A stretch of DNA of 40,366 bases from Beroe ovata (lineage: Eukaryota > Ctenophora > Nuda > Beroida > Beroidae), in assembly GCA_946803715.1 (NCBI GenBank), contig CAMPET010000078.1, positions 80,797 to 121,162 of the forward strand, written 5' to 3'. Shown piece after piece: positions 1 to 9,442 of the stretch; the first letter of the stretch is position 1; each line of letters begins with the position of its first letter. Position numbers and translations under genes: made by a program. The notes beneath the pieces were generated by a model, which had not been told where the DNA came from, did no database searches, and worked only from the letters and a program-made list of their open reading frames with translations.

Positions 1-815
1 CTTTCCCTTGACAGCACTCTTCCATGAAAGCACTTTTCCCTGACAGCACTTTTCCTTTACACCACACTTTCTCTTGACCGCACCTTTCCCCTTGACAGCA
101 CTTTCCCCTGGCAGCACCTTTTCCCATGACAGCACCTTTTGCCTTAACAGCACTTTCCCTTGACAGCATTTCCCATTGACAGCACTCCTCCTTGACACCA
201 CCTTTTTCTTGACACCACTTCCCTTTACATCACTTTTCCCCTGACAGCATTTCCCCTGACAGCACCTTTTCCCGTGCCAGCACTTCCCCTTGACAGTGCT
301 TTCCCTTGACAGCACTTTTCCTTGACACCACCATTTTCTTGACACCACTTTCCCCTTGACACCACCTTTTTCTTGACGCCACTTTCCCTGACACCAATTT
401 CCCTTGGCACCACTTTGTCCCTGACAGTATTTCCCCTGACAGCACCTTTTCCGGTGCCAGCAATTTCCCTTGACAGTACTTTCCCTTGACACCACCTTTT
501 CCCTGACAGCACTTTGCTTGATATCACTTTGCTTGACAGCACCTTTCATTGACAGCACTATTCCATGACAGCACTTTTCCTTGACAGCACTTTTCCCCTT
601 GACAACACCTTCCCTTGACAGCACTTCCCATTGACAGCACTTTCCATTCTCAGCACTTTCCCTTGACAGCACTTTAGTTGACAGCACNCAGCACATTCTC
701 CCTTGACAGCAGTTAACACCCTTGACACCACCATTTTCTTGACACCACTTTCCCCTGACACCACTTTCCCTTGACACCACTTTTCCTTGACACCACTTTT
801 CCTTGACACCACGTT
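1..815. repeat. Minisatellite block 1, 16-18 bp unit
   Basis: Degenerate tandem array of a unit close to CTTGACAGCACTTTCCC, alternating with a variant reading CTTGACACCACTTTTCC. Dozens of units are present, with small length changes and substitutions. Long minus-strand open frames here translate to a monotonous G/V/K/W/C/Q pattern and are a by-product of the repeat, not genes. A single N at 688 marks an assembly join inside the array. Confidence 0.93.
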
Positions 816-1464
816 TTCCTCATGGAGAAAAATACATGCAATCGGCAGTAACCAAACTGGCTCCAAAATAGCTGAGCAGACTCCAGATTTTCATATCTGA
901 GTAACTTGGAAATGAAAATTTGGAGTTTGCTTGGACCAAGTTTGAATGGTCGAAATGTGCCCAGAATCCCATAACATAATAGGAGTTTGTTTCAATGGTC
1001 CAATGAATAAGGTGAATGTTAGTGTAGCCTGTAGGTAGTTTATCTGAATACATTCTTTGTCGAATAGTCGGCTAAGCTTATTCTTTGATACTCTAGTGTC
1101 TACTAGCGATATTATATCTCAACTGTAAACTCTTACTAGATAAGTAAATACTACATATCATTCAAGGTAGGGGTATGCAACTGGTTGGTTGTGGTTTTGT
1201 TCGATATAAGCTTGTTTTCTTGTCAAATCAACTATCTGTCAAATTTCCGATAAGTCTTCATGATTTCTCATAGTTGGCTAACCTCATAATACTCTTGCTG
1301 TGATAATTTCTAGTGCACCACTGCACCAGATGCATTCTACAGCACTCTATTCCTGCGCCCCTTTACCCCTGCCGTAGCTTGCTCGCTTCCCTCGCTGCTC
1401 GTTCAAAAGCAAACTACAGATTTTTTTGGTTCGCTCCAAAAAAACAAATATATCGCCATGGTTT
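816..1464. other. Unique spacer between two minisatellite blocks
   Basis: Non-repetitive DNA between the two copies of the same minisatellite. I see no exon with credible splice sites. A short hairpin is present: TTTTTTTGG at 1421-1429 pairs with CCAAAAAAA at 1436-1444. A 77-codon minus-strand open frame (820-1053) has no recognisable domain and partly overlaps the repeat edge, so I do not call it a gene. Confidence 0.5.
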
Positions 1465-1765
1465 TCCTTGACACCACCTTTTACCTTGACACCGTCTTTC
1501 TCTTGACAGCACTTTCCCTTGACAGCACTTTCCCTTGACATCACTTTCATTGACAGCGCTTTTCCTTGAAACCACCTACTTCATGACACCACCTCTTTCT
1601 TGACACCACTTTCCCTTGACGAAACTTCTCCTTGACACCACCTCTTCCCTAGACAGCACTTTTCATTGACAACACTTTCCCTTGACAGCACTTTCCCTTG
1701 ACGGCACTTTCCTTGACACCACCTTATCCTTGACAGCACTTTCCCTTGACACCACTTTCCCTTGT
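1465..1765. repeat. Minisatellite block 2, same unit as block 1
   Basis: Same CTTGACA(G/C)CACTTTCCC family as positions 1-815, about 18 units. The array ends about 20 bp before the splice acceptor of the first Ig exon (acceptor AG at 1785-1786), so it forms the 3' end of that intron, and expansion or contraction here would move close to the branch-point region. Confidence 0.9.
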
Positions 1766-1786
1766 TGATAAGTTTGTTATTTCCAG

Positions 1787-3031
1787 CAATACCAACTACA
1801 TTTGTCGAGGACTGTACAGGAACATTCAGACGGGTGCAGAAATTGTGGTATCTGACTCCCGACTGGTTATCGTGAGGGATTTCACCGTCCAACCAACATC
1901 GCTAAGTCAGAGTGAGTTTGATATTTGAGTTGATGCGTTATTTAGGGACTGTTCTGCATCTGATAACCTCAACTATCATGAAGAGCGGTATTTAACTTTC
2001 ACGCAGATTGCAATTTGCAAAAAACCTGCCTATAGGTTCTTTTGCAGATGACCGAATATGACACCTGCAGGTGACAAATATCACATATCTCCCCACACCT
2101 ACAGGTGTTGGTGACACCGCCGTGTTCACCTGTGAAGCGATGGGAGAGGGGAGAGCTGAGTACAGCTGGGTGGTTGGCACTGAGACAGAGACAGCAACAT
2201 CCACCTACACCGCACAATACCGTACCACCAAGACAGTACTCAACTTGTTGTCTGTGACAAGACAGACAACTCAGGTGGTGTGCACCATGACGTACGGAGA
2301 TCAGACTCTCTCTTCGGATCCCGCTACTCTCAGTGTTTTCGGTGAGTCTCTTGTTGCTATGGAGATACAAAATGTACGAGGAGGTCGATTTGCACGTGCG
2401 ACAATAACGTGCTTCAAACACTGCAGATATTGGGTTCATGACGTCACCGGAAACACGTGTTTTCCGGCAAGGGGAGTCGTACGAGATGACGTGTGCCCTG
2501 AGGACAGAATCGGGGAATACAACTCCGACAGTCACGTGGTACAAGGATAACAAACTCATTGCCGGGAACAAGGTTACTATCATCCTCAATTGCAAAATAA
2601 GTAAATCAATCAAACCGCGAATCTGCCGGGAGTGGAAACCTGGAATTATTTCAGTTACACTTCCAGCGTGGTCAAAATTATCGGTATGACATTAGTAAAA
2701 GAGGGGGAGATGTTAACCCATCCCGTCATTCTGTCATTCCGCAGTACTCGGGCGAGATGAATGAAGCGGGTACAGAATACACGAACCGTCTCTACTTCTC
2801 CTCTGTGAGGGCTAGTGATGCCGGGGAGTACTTTTGTCGGGCTCAGTTCTTCATGGACACCGGGACCATTGCCATGGTAACAGACTCCGTGCCTGTCTAC
2901 GTTAGGAGTGAGTGTATCTGACGGTTTCTCATAGAGGTGGTGGTACTAGAGTGTGCCGATCCCTATCATTCTGTAATCACCGACCCGCCGTACCGCGTAC
3001 ACCGACACGTATACGAACACGTGATACATGG

Positions 3032-3062
<31 letters not shown>

Positions 3063-4948
3063 TTTGATACTGAAATATTGTGACTCCATTTTCACTGTGC
3101 ACTGTCCATCCCAAACCCTATCTCATATCGAATTTTGACCACCATCTTCACAGATGCGTTGTTCTTCCCTTCCGTTCAGCACTTGGTAAGCGACAGTGAA
3201 GCTGATGTCAAGTACTTCTACTGTTTCTACACTGGCGATTCAGAGCCCGGCATCGGTGTTGAATCAGGTATAGCGGCTGATAATTCTGTGAAAACAGGGT
3301 GTTCCTTGTATTTCCAACGCTTTTTGATAGAGAAAGTTCTTCATCTTTTAGTACTTTTTGAAAAAATTGGCCACACAGCTTGTTGATAATACCATGCGAG
3401 CCAACAATCTCATGATTGCTCCGCAGTATCGTGGTGGGCTAACGGGCAAGATGTAACAGACATGGAAAATTTCACGGTGAATAACGAGCTATTTACGAAG
3501 GAGACAAGCTGGAAGACAGATCTAACCATCAGTAATATATCTCCCAGTTTGGCGGGTGTGGTAGAGTGCAGATACCAGTGCGGGCTTGGGGGATACATTG
3601 CAGGTGAGTGAGTGTGCTCAGCAGCGCGAGGGATATGAAACAAAAACAGGAACCTTACATATCCGCTTTACTAATACTATTGAAGTGATAGAATGCGCGG
3701 CGCGCCTTTTGTCCAACGGCTTCACTGGAACCTGTCTCCAGAATCATTTTCATTATCATTGCCATGTTGATATGGTATCAAGCTGAATACATAGTGAATA
3801 TGAATTACTATGGTTTTTCCTCGCAGGTGAGACACATTTGTACGTACACCGAGCTGTTGCCATGCCAGCAGAGACACTCACTGCCTCCAGTACCTACACC
3901 ATCACGTGTTCTACACGGTCCAATGAACCGGCAACAGTCACATGGAAAAAGGATGGAGTCAAGATTCTCATCAATGACGCCAACTTTGAAATACAGCAAA
4001 GTGAGAATCAGTGAAATTATCATGGGCAATCTCACCATTATTTGATCCAGTTTTAAGTTTCAGTTCCCATTTGAATTCAACTCGTTCCTCCACATTTGAT
4101 AGAATGGATTATATCTCCCATTGTTAGGTGTGATAGATGATTATATCCAAACCAACACACTGGTCGTTAAAGGCTGGTCAAGTTCCAACGAGGTCACTGC
4201 CATTACCTGTCTACACACCTACGAGACAACCAAGAATGAACAGTCTTCATCGACAAACCTCATCTACAAGGGTACTTATTCTAAATTTGCTCATGTTAAG
4301 ATTACCTATCAATATCCACCAGGGAAACCTATCAATACCAGGGAAACCTTTCTATATATACCTGGAAAAGCTATTGGACTCTGCTCTTGCATTGCAGCTA
4401 GAATCCCAACTCACTCCTCCCTGCCCCTAGGTTTCACTGGATCACCTCGTTCTAACGCCTATTATAACCCGTCTGTGAAGGTGCTCTATTGCTCCTTCGG
4501 ATTCACGTACAATCTCAGCCCACCAACGTCAGCACAGTGGCTGAAAAACGGCGCTGATATTGCCGGTGATGCGAGGTATGTGATCATAGCCGCCAACCCA
4601 TATTATAAATTACAGATATTTGATATAACCATAAATTACAGATGAATGATTCTGAGGCTTGGACACTAAGTTTGATCATGTGGCTCCTGTTATTTTTCAT
4701 TCTATAGTACCTATGCATAGCAGTGCAATGAACAGTATATTGTTACGTGTGTACAGTTTACTATACATATTGCAGGTTTGAGGAGAACATTCACAAACAG
4801 ACCGGTAACTGGGAGATGTCACTACGGATAGCAGGGGATGGGCCTGGGAGTGGCGGTGGAACAATAGCGGACAGTGGCGCTTACACCTGCAGATTCATTT
4901 TCAGTGAGGAGGAAACTTACGAGAAAACTGCCAACATCCACTTCTACA
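1787..4948 (+). CDS. Ig-superfamily receptor, 5' Ig block (partial, open at both ends)
   Basis: Ectodomain exons inferred from open frames, GT-AG sites and matching phases: 1787-1911, 2105-2341, 2427-2572, 2745-2907, 3154-3267, 3427-3603, 3827-4000, 4128-4271, 4431-4575, 4776-4948. They encode the C-terminal half of one Ig domain (NYICRGLY) and five complete Ig domains. Ig marks are the B-strand Cys (VFTCEA, EMTCAL, ITCSTR), the core Trp (VTWYKD, VTWKKD, AQWLKN) and the D-x-G-x-Y-x-C signature (DAGEYFCRA, DSGAYTCRF). Domain boundaries are phase 1, and most domains are also split internally at phase 0, 1 or 2. No signal peptide or stop is present: the gene starts upstream of the window. After 4948 a strong GTGAGT donor follows, while reading through it gives a stop at 4954-4956. 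Probable surface adhesion or recognition protein, possibly continuing into the exons from 13398. Exact splice sites are predictions. Confidence 0.85.
3031..3060. repeat. (AG)n microsatellite
   Basis: Run of about 13 AG dinucleotides inside the intron between the exons ending at 2907 and starting at 3154. Confidence 0.95.
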
Positions 4949-5040
4949 GTGAGTAGTCCCATGAACACGCATCTCATTCTAACATCATAGGTAGCTGTAA
5001 TTATTCTGATGAACTTGGTAGTGTCAGAAAGGGAGGGAAG

Positions 5041-5186
5041 CCGGGCAAAAAGGGGCATTTTGGGGTGAACAGGGAACACTTTGGTGGCGAAAAGGGGGCA
5101 TTTTGGGGGCGAAGAGGGGACACTTTGGGGTCGAAAAGGGAACATTTTGGGGGTGAAGAGGGGACTTAGGGGGCGAAAAGGGGTAG
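5041..5186. repeat. G-rich tandem repeat, about 24-bp unit
   Basis: About six imperfect copies of a unit like GGGGACATTTTGGGGGCGAA. Runs of 4-5 G at regular spacing make the plus strand a possible G-quadruplex former. A related sequence in opposite orientation lies at 35051-35107. It sits between the last Ig exon of the 5' block and the 3' end of the actin gene. Minus-strand open frames here (repeated P/F/P/K) are repeat artefacts. Confidence 0.8.
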
Positions 5187-5378
5187 TCGGTGGAGCAGTG
5201 AGTGACCGAGGATCTTTTGTTATAGTACACAAGTGAAACGCTGTATATAGGATGGCATTTTTAACACATCAAACGATACTTGAATGTTGAAAACCATAAT
5301 AATACACAATAGAAGAGCACTGCTGGGTGCTAGAAATCACGGACACTCAAACACAATACTAAGTACACGCCCAATACA

Positions 5379-5396
5379 CGTCACATTATTGTGACG
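5379..5396. promoter_or_regulatory. CGTCACA/TGTGACG palindrome just past the actin stop
   Basis: Inverted repeat CGTCACA-TTAT-TGTGACG with 7-bp perfect arms, 2-3 bases downstream of the actin stop codon. It resembles paired CRE half-sites (TGACG). A similar palindrome lies upstream of the gene at 6606-6624. Function unknown. Confidence 0.3.
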
Positions 5397-5398
5397 CG

Positions 5399-6535
5399 TC
5401 ATCTCGACTTCCACACGTGCACGACACTGGGTCCATACTCCTCGTAATCATGCCTCTGAATCCACATCTTGTGACCGAATGTGATGAGGGAAGCGAGCAC
5501 CGATCCTCCGATCCACACGGAATATTTCCGCTCAAGGGGCGCATTCACGCCCAATCTCGCACTTCTCGGCAGTAGATTCCGCATTTCATTCTTCAGTCTG
5601 AGATCCATGCCGGGCAACTTGGTGTTACCCCCGACCAGGTATATGTTCCGGGACAGTTCCGACCTGGTGTCAATGTCACACCTCATTAGGGATGAGTGGG
5701 TGGCAGTGTGCATCCCTGGGGACTCGTCCTGACCCAGGAGGGCGGGTTTGAACATCACTTCCACACACTGGAACCTCTCCACACCCAGCGAGACTGTCTG
5801 TCCGTCAGGGAGTCTGTATGTCTTCTCGAGTCGCCGGTCTGACGCAGCCGTGTCGGGATTGAGGGCAGTGAATGCCATCCTCTCCTTGATATCCCGCACA
5901 ATTTCCCGCTCTGAGGAGGTGTTAAACTCAGTGCAGCCCGCTCTGTTGAGCAGCACCTCCAGATAGCGCGTCACGTCCTGTCCGGCTGTGTCCATCTTCA
6001 CGACACTCTGGGGTAGGTGATAGCCCTGGTACACCGCGGTGACGTGGGTGACACCCTCCCCACTGTCCACCACCACACCTGACACCCGCCCACTCGAGTA
6101 GAGGGCCAGCTCTGACTGGGCTGCCAGGTGGAGGGAGGGCGTGGAAAACCTCTCAAACATGATCTCAGCTGTTCTCTCACTTGTGAGGTGAGGGGTGTGG
6201 GGTGGTTCGGTCAGCATGATGTCACGCTCACCCGGGTCCACTCTCAGCTCCACCCTGAATGTGTGGTCCCACACTCGCTCCATGTCTTCCCAGTCCTTGA
6301 TAACACCCCTCTTCACCGGATAGTTCAAATCTAGGACACCTCTCTTCGATTGAGCTTCCCACCCCACATAACAATCTCTGTGTCCTGCGTCCACCATTGC
6401 TACGGCGTACTTGGGGTGACCCACCACAGATGTGAACACTGTGGAGGGAGCTTCATCCCCAGCAAACCCAGCTTTCACTGACCCACTCCCACAGTCCAGT
6501 ACGACCTTGGGATGAGGCATTCCCACTTCTGGCAT
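5399..6535 (-). CDS. Divergent actin / actin-like protein, intronless
   Basis: Single uninterrupted frame of 378 residues, close to conventional actin (about 375). Phosphate loop 1 is DCGSGSVKAGFAGDEAP (14-30), loop 2 is DSGEGVTH (157-164), and the adenosine-side loop is GGNTKLPG (302-309). Actin landmarks YVGWEAQSKRG (56-66), GPSVVH near the C-terminus, and the equivalents of catalytic Gln137 and His161 (Q140, H164) are kept, so nucleotide binding is likely. Divergence: loop 1 has DCGSG rather than DNGSG, loop 2 has E for D, the D-loop (KYAVAMVDAGHRD) is rewritten, and the C-terminus is VWKSR instead of the usual KCF. Start: the first ATG; Met6 (MPHPKVVLD) is an alternative. The lack of introns beside intron-rich genes suggests a retrocopy or a lineage-specific actin. 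It lies opposite in strand to the flanking Ig exons. It may instead be classed as an actin-related protein, but similarity to actin is strong along the whole length. Confidence 0.93.
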   Translation of the reverse strand: MPEVGMPHPKVVLDCGSGSVKAGFAGDEAPSTVFTSVVGHPKYAVAMVDAGHRDCYVGWEAQSKRGVLDLNYPVKRGVIKDWEDMERVWDHTFRVELRVDPGERDIMLTEPPHTPHLTSERTAEIMFERFSTPSLHLAAQSELALYSSGRVSGVVVDSGEGVTHVTAVYQGYHLPQSVVKMDTAGQDVTRYLEVLLNRAGCTEFNTSSEREIVRDIKERMAFTALNPDTAASDRRLEKTYRLPDGQTVSLGVERFQCVEVMFKPALLGQDESPGMHTATHSSLMRCDIDTRSELSRNIYLVGGNTKLPGMDLRLKNEMRNLLPRSARLGVNAPLERKYSVWIGGSVLASLITFGHKMWIQRHDYEEYGPSVVHVWKSR

Positions 6536-7613
6536 CTGCTATACAAGACCGACGATCGTCCAGTACCTATCTAACGGTTTATCACAGCGCAAGACCCCAA
6601 CTAGTCGTGACGCCACGCGTCACGTTGATGAAGGACGAGAGGTATACAAGAGACAAAAACAATCGTGTATACAACTCGTGTGTGTATAGTAACTGAAGGA
6701 GGAGAAGAAGCTAATGGAATCGAGGATGGTAATTGTGTGTTGTCATCTAATAATCCAGGGGCACACACACACGGATCTCAGATTTCCAATTTCCCCGCCA
6801 GATGTAAGATGGGACGAGGAGTAATATGTGTAACTGATACTTGGGGCCGTGTTTCTGGTGTTATCCCTAAATCGTCGGTTTTCTGGAGTCTCTGTCTGTG
6901 TGAAGATTTTCCAGGCTACATATACGATCTAAAGGGAAAGGGCTAAAGAGGGGCGATCACTAAACTTGTGGTATCGAGTAAACGTGTGGTATTTGAGTAT
7001 TTGAGAGGAGGAAACAAACAAGCGACCGAGTGAAAAGGCTATGTTTGTACATACTATAGCCGCTCGTTGCCATGTGGTAGTCAAGCTTTTAACTCAAATA
7101 CTATGACAATTATGTAATTGGATCGTCGTGATACACAGTTTCCTTGCCTCAGAGATAGCCAATGGGAGAGCAGCTCCAAGATAGATAGGAGGTTCTTTAG
7201 TATGCTGGTTATTCATTGGATGTTCCTCCTGAGCATATTCATTATCCAACAGATACCAGCTGACGTGCGAGCATTGGGCACATGTAGAGGTTCCATGGTT
7301 CATTAACTCATTAATCATATCACTGGGCAATTCAAACTTCCCCTTTCTTGATATGGATCACCAGTTCATTGAGCATGGAAAAGTCCTCTCCCCTATTTAG
7401 ACAGGGTAGTTATACGGCAATTTCATTTTGTTGAGTTTAGTATGAAGTTTTAGAATAGGAGTCATTATCAATTAGAGATGGAAGTGAGAAGACATAGTTA
7501 TTGAGGAAAGATTTATCAGCTGATCATACCTACGACAATCAAGAAATTTCACTGTCATGCGTCCTGTTTGAAAAATCAGTCATAGACATACTTTGATACA
7601 CAGATAATAAAGT
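6536..7613. other. Spacer between actin-like and transporter genes, with a candidate actin promoter element
   Basis: Contains the 5' flank of the minus-strand actin gene. At 6606-6624 there is a perfect palindrome CGTGACGC-CAC-GCGTCACG, 71-89 bp upstream of the actin ATG, built from two CRE-like TGACG half-sites; a role in actin transcription is inference. The rest shows no exon that I can support. A 93-codon plus-strand open frame (6665-6946) matches no family I recognise and has no splice or start context that convinces me. Confidence 0.4.
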
Positions 7614-7619
7614 TTTATT
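7614..7619 (-). terminator. Candidate polyadenylation signal of the transporter gene
   Basis: AATAAA on the minus strand about 370 bp after the transporter stop codon. A plus-strand AATAAA overlaps at 7606-7611, so the site is nearly palindromic and could serve either strand. Confidence 0.35.
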
Positions 7620-7990
7620 GAAATACCCTATTTTTTCAAAATTGTAACCTAAAATTGTAACCTATGATCTCAGATCAGTCAAGAAAAAATAGCTCTTAGA
7701 TAAGATTAACGGATTTGATAATGATTACACTGATAAAGTCTATGGTAATTAAATCATTACTACGTTTGACCTAGATAAACCAACACCAAAGAGGAGTAAT
7801 CATATTCCCTGGCCATAATGAAAACCGACTTGTGACTGTCCTGAACGCATTTATGACCCAATATCTGCTATTTCGATCAGTTCGTTTTGGAATATAATAG
7901 TCCCTCATAAGGCTCGTGAGTGCAGCACTCGTAGCTGAACCTCGTGGTATATATTCTTTAGTTCTCCCTCCCTCCCTCCCTCCCCTGCAC

Positions 7991-9442
7991 TCAGAACTCC
8001 GCCTGTCCCCCAATACCCATGGCTTGGTTGACCAGGAGAGCAGCAGTAGATCCGGTAGTCAGCCCGAGGAGCATCATCATGGTCATGAGGTTACCAGCCA
8101 GCTCCCTCTCCTCAGGGGGTACCTGCTCTGTGGCAGCACACATGGGTGTGGAGCCCATGTACCCGGTGGTGAAACCGATGATGAGGATAATGAGGAGGGG
8201 GCTGTACTCACCCGTGATGATAGGTGAGGAGAGGGGCAGGACTGACATGAGGAGGAGGGGAATGAACGCCCACCTGATCATCCCAACTACCAGCAGCATG
8301 TTGTCGGGCATCTTCCAGGAGCATCCCGTTGCCATGGTACCCACCATGTCAGACAGGTTGAATGCTGTGATGAGGACCACTGGGAACCAGCCATGTGGCC
8401 ACGATGACCCTATGATGGAGGAGAATCCAGGGTAGAGCAGATTGGTGACAAAGTACACGTTCAGGATGCCGAACATCAACTTCCAGATTTTCTTACTGAT
8501 CACCAGCCTGGAACTGATGCCCTCTTTGACAACCTCCCAGGACGAACTCTTCTCTCTGAAGGAAGGAAGAGGGGAGAAGGATAGGCTAGGATTCTTCAAG
8601 GAAGCAGACTGTAGCTTGTAGAACTGTACAAACTGGCTGCGTCTGATGTATCTATATAGAACGATGCACACTATTTCGCCGACTATTGACAAAGTGAAGA
8701 ATATGACGGTATTGGTCAGGGGATCCTCTATTGTGAGTTTGGTGATGATTCTGTTGACAGAGACCACGAGACCAGCGAAACTCTCGCCCAGCATGATTGC
8801 CCGGGTGTACCTACTTGGAAGCATCCCAGCATACCCGTAGTAGCTGGCCTCCTGTACGCCACACCCTATCCCTGTGAATATGGTGGCTCCAATGGTAACC
8901 AGGAATCCAATGCGGGAATCAGCCAGTCCAAATATGGTCATGATGACTAGCGTTGCCATGGAGATGAGCGATATCATGAAGGCAAGGTAACCAAATGAGA
9001 TACGTATGTGAGTGGAAACCCTATTCACGAGAATCACATTGATGACCACAGCCACACAGACAGTGTAGGAGTTGGTAGATGCCACCAGGAATGCCATGTT
9101 GCTCCTGTTGTATGTCAGCATGAAGTAATCCACTGCCGCCACGAAGCTGTTGAACGGCAGGTGGAACCCTGCTCCCAGCACCATGAACGCTATGAAATGG
9201 AGATTGTACCAATCTTTGGGGTTTGCAGGCATTTCCCCCTTCACTGCTACATCAACCTCATCAAACCGGAAGTTGTCCTCTATTTTGAAGTAAGGGGTGG
9301 GTGGGAGGGGTACTAGCAGTGTGTCTGAGTTCCCACCTTCGTCCCTATCCAGGAGGGTTTCTGTTGAGGTCTCGGACAGGAGGTTTGCTTCGCTATCAAG
9401 ATCCACTGACGGGAAAGTTTCCATGGTCTCGTTTCTCTGCAT
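7991..9442 (-). CDS. Equilibrative nucleoside / monoamine transporter, ENT4 (PMAT, SLC29A4)-like, intronless
   Basis: Single frame of 483 residues, in the size range of ENT proteins (11 membrane helices). An acidic soluble N-terminus of about 75 residues precedes DWYNLHFIAFMVLGAGFHLPFNSF (helix 1, 77-100). ENT marks include GCGVQEASYYGYAGMLPSRY (194-212), the LGESFAGLVVS helix (218-228), and the cytoplasmic loop between helices 6 and 7 after YRYIRRSQFVQFYK. The GYAGMLPSRYT..IMLGES..G pattern fits ENT4 better than ENT1-3. Glu220 stands where ENT4 has its helix-5 Glu, which is Gln in ENT1 (family knowledge from memory), arguing for organic-cation or monoamine transport at the plasma membrane; substrate is inference. 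Helices 10-11 end at VNQAMGIGGQAEF. Start: first ATG of the frame. Intronless, opposite strand to the Ig exons on both sides, tandem with the actin gene. Confidence 0.92.
   Translation of the reverse strand: MQRNETMETFPSVDLDSEANLLSETSTETLLDRDEGGNSDTLLVPLPPTPYFKIEDNFRFDEVDVAVKGEMPANPKDWYNLHFIAFMVLGAGFHLPFNSFVAAVDYFMLTYNRSNMAFLVASTNSYTVCVAVVINVILVNRVSTHIRISFGYLAFMISLISMATLVIMTIFGLADSRIGFLVTIGATIFTGIGCGVQEASYYGYAGMLPSRYTRAIMLGESFAGLVVSVNRIITKLTIEDPLTNTVIFFTLSIVGEIVCIVLYRYIRRSQFVQFYKLQSASLKNPSLSFSPLPSFREKSSSWEVVKEGISSRLVISKKIWKLMFGILNVYFVTNLLYPGFSSIIGSSWPHGWFPVVLITAFNLSDMVGTMATGCSWKMPDNMLLVVGMIRWAFIPLLLMSVLPLSSPIITGEYSPLLIILIIGFTTGYMGSTPMCAATEQVPPEERELAGNLMTMMMLLGLTTGSTAALLVNQAMGIGGQAEF

Noticed and set aside
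225-866. Minus-strand open frames rich in G, V, K, W, C, Q
   Set aside because: They are translations of a tandem repeat whose unit length happens to keep frames open.
1-1765. Repeated TTGACA resembling bacterial -35 boxes
   Set aside because: It is part of the minisatellite unit in an animal genome with spliced genes; no matching -10 spacing pattern.
8019-8435. 138-codon plus-strand frame
   Set aside because: Antisense shadow of the ENT4-like transporter.
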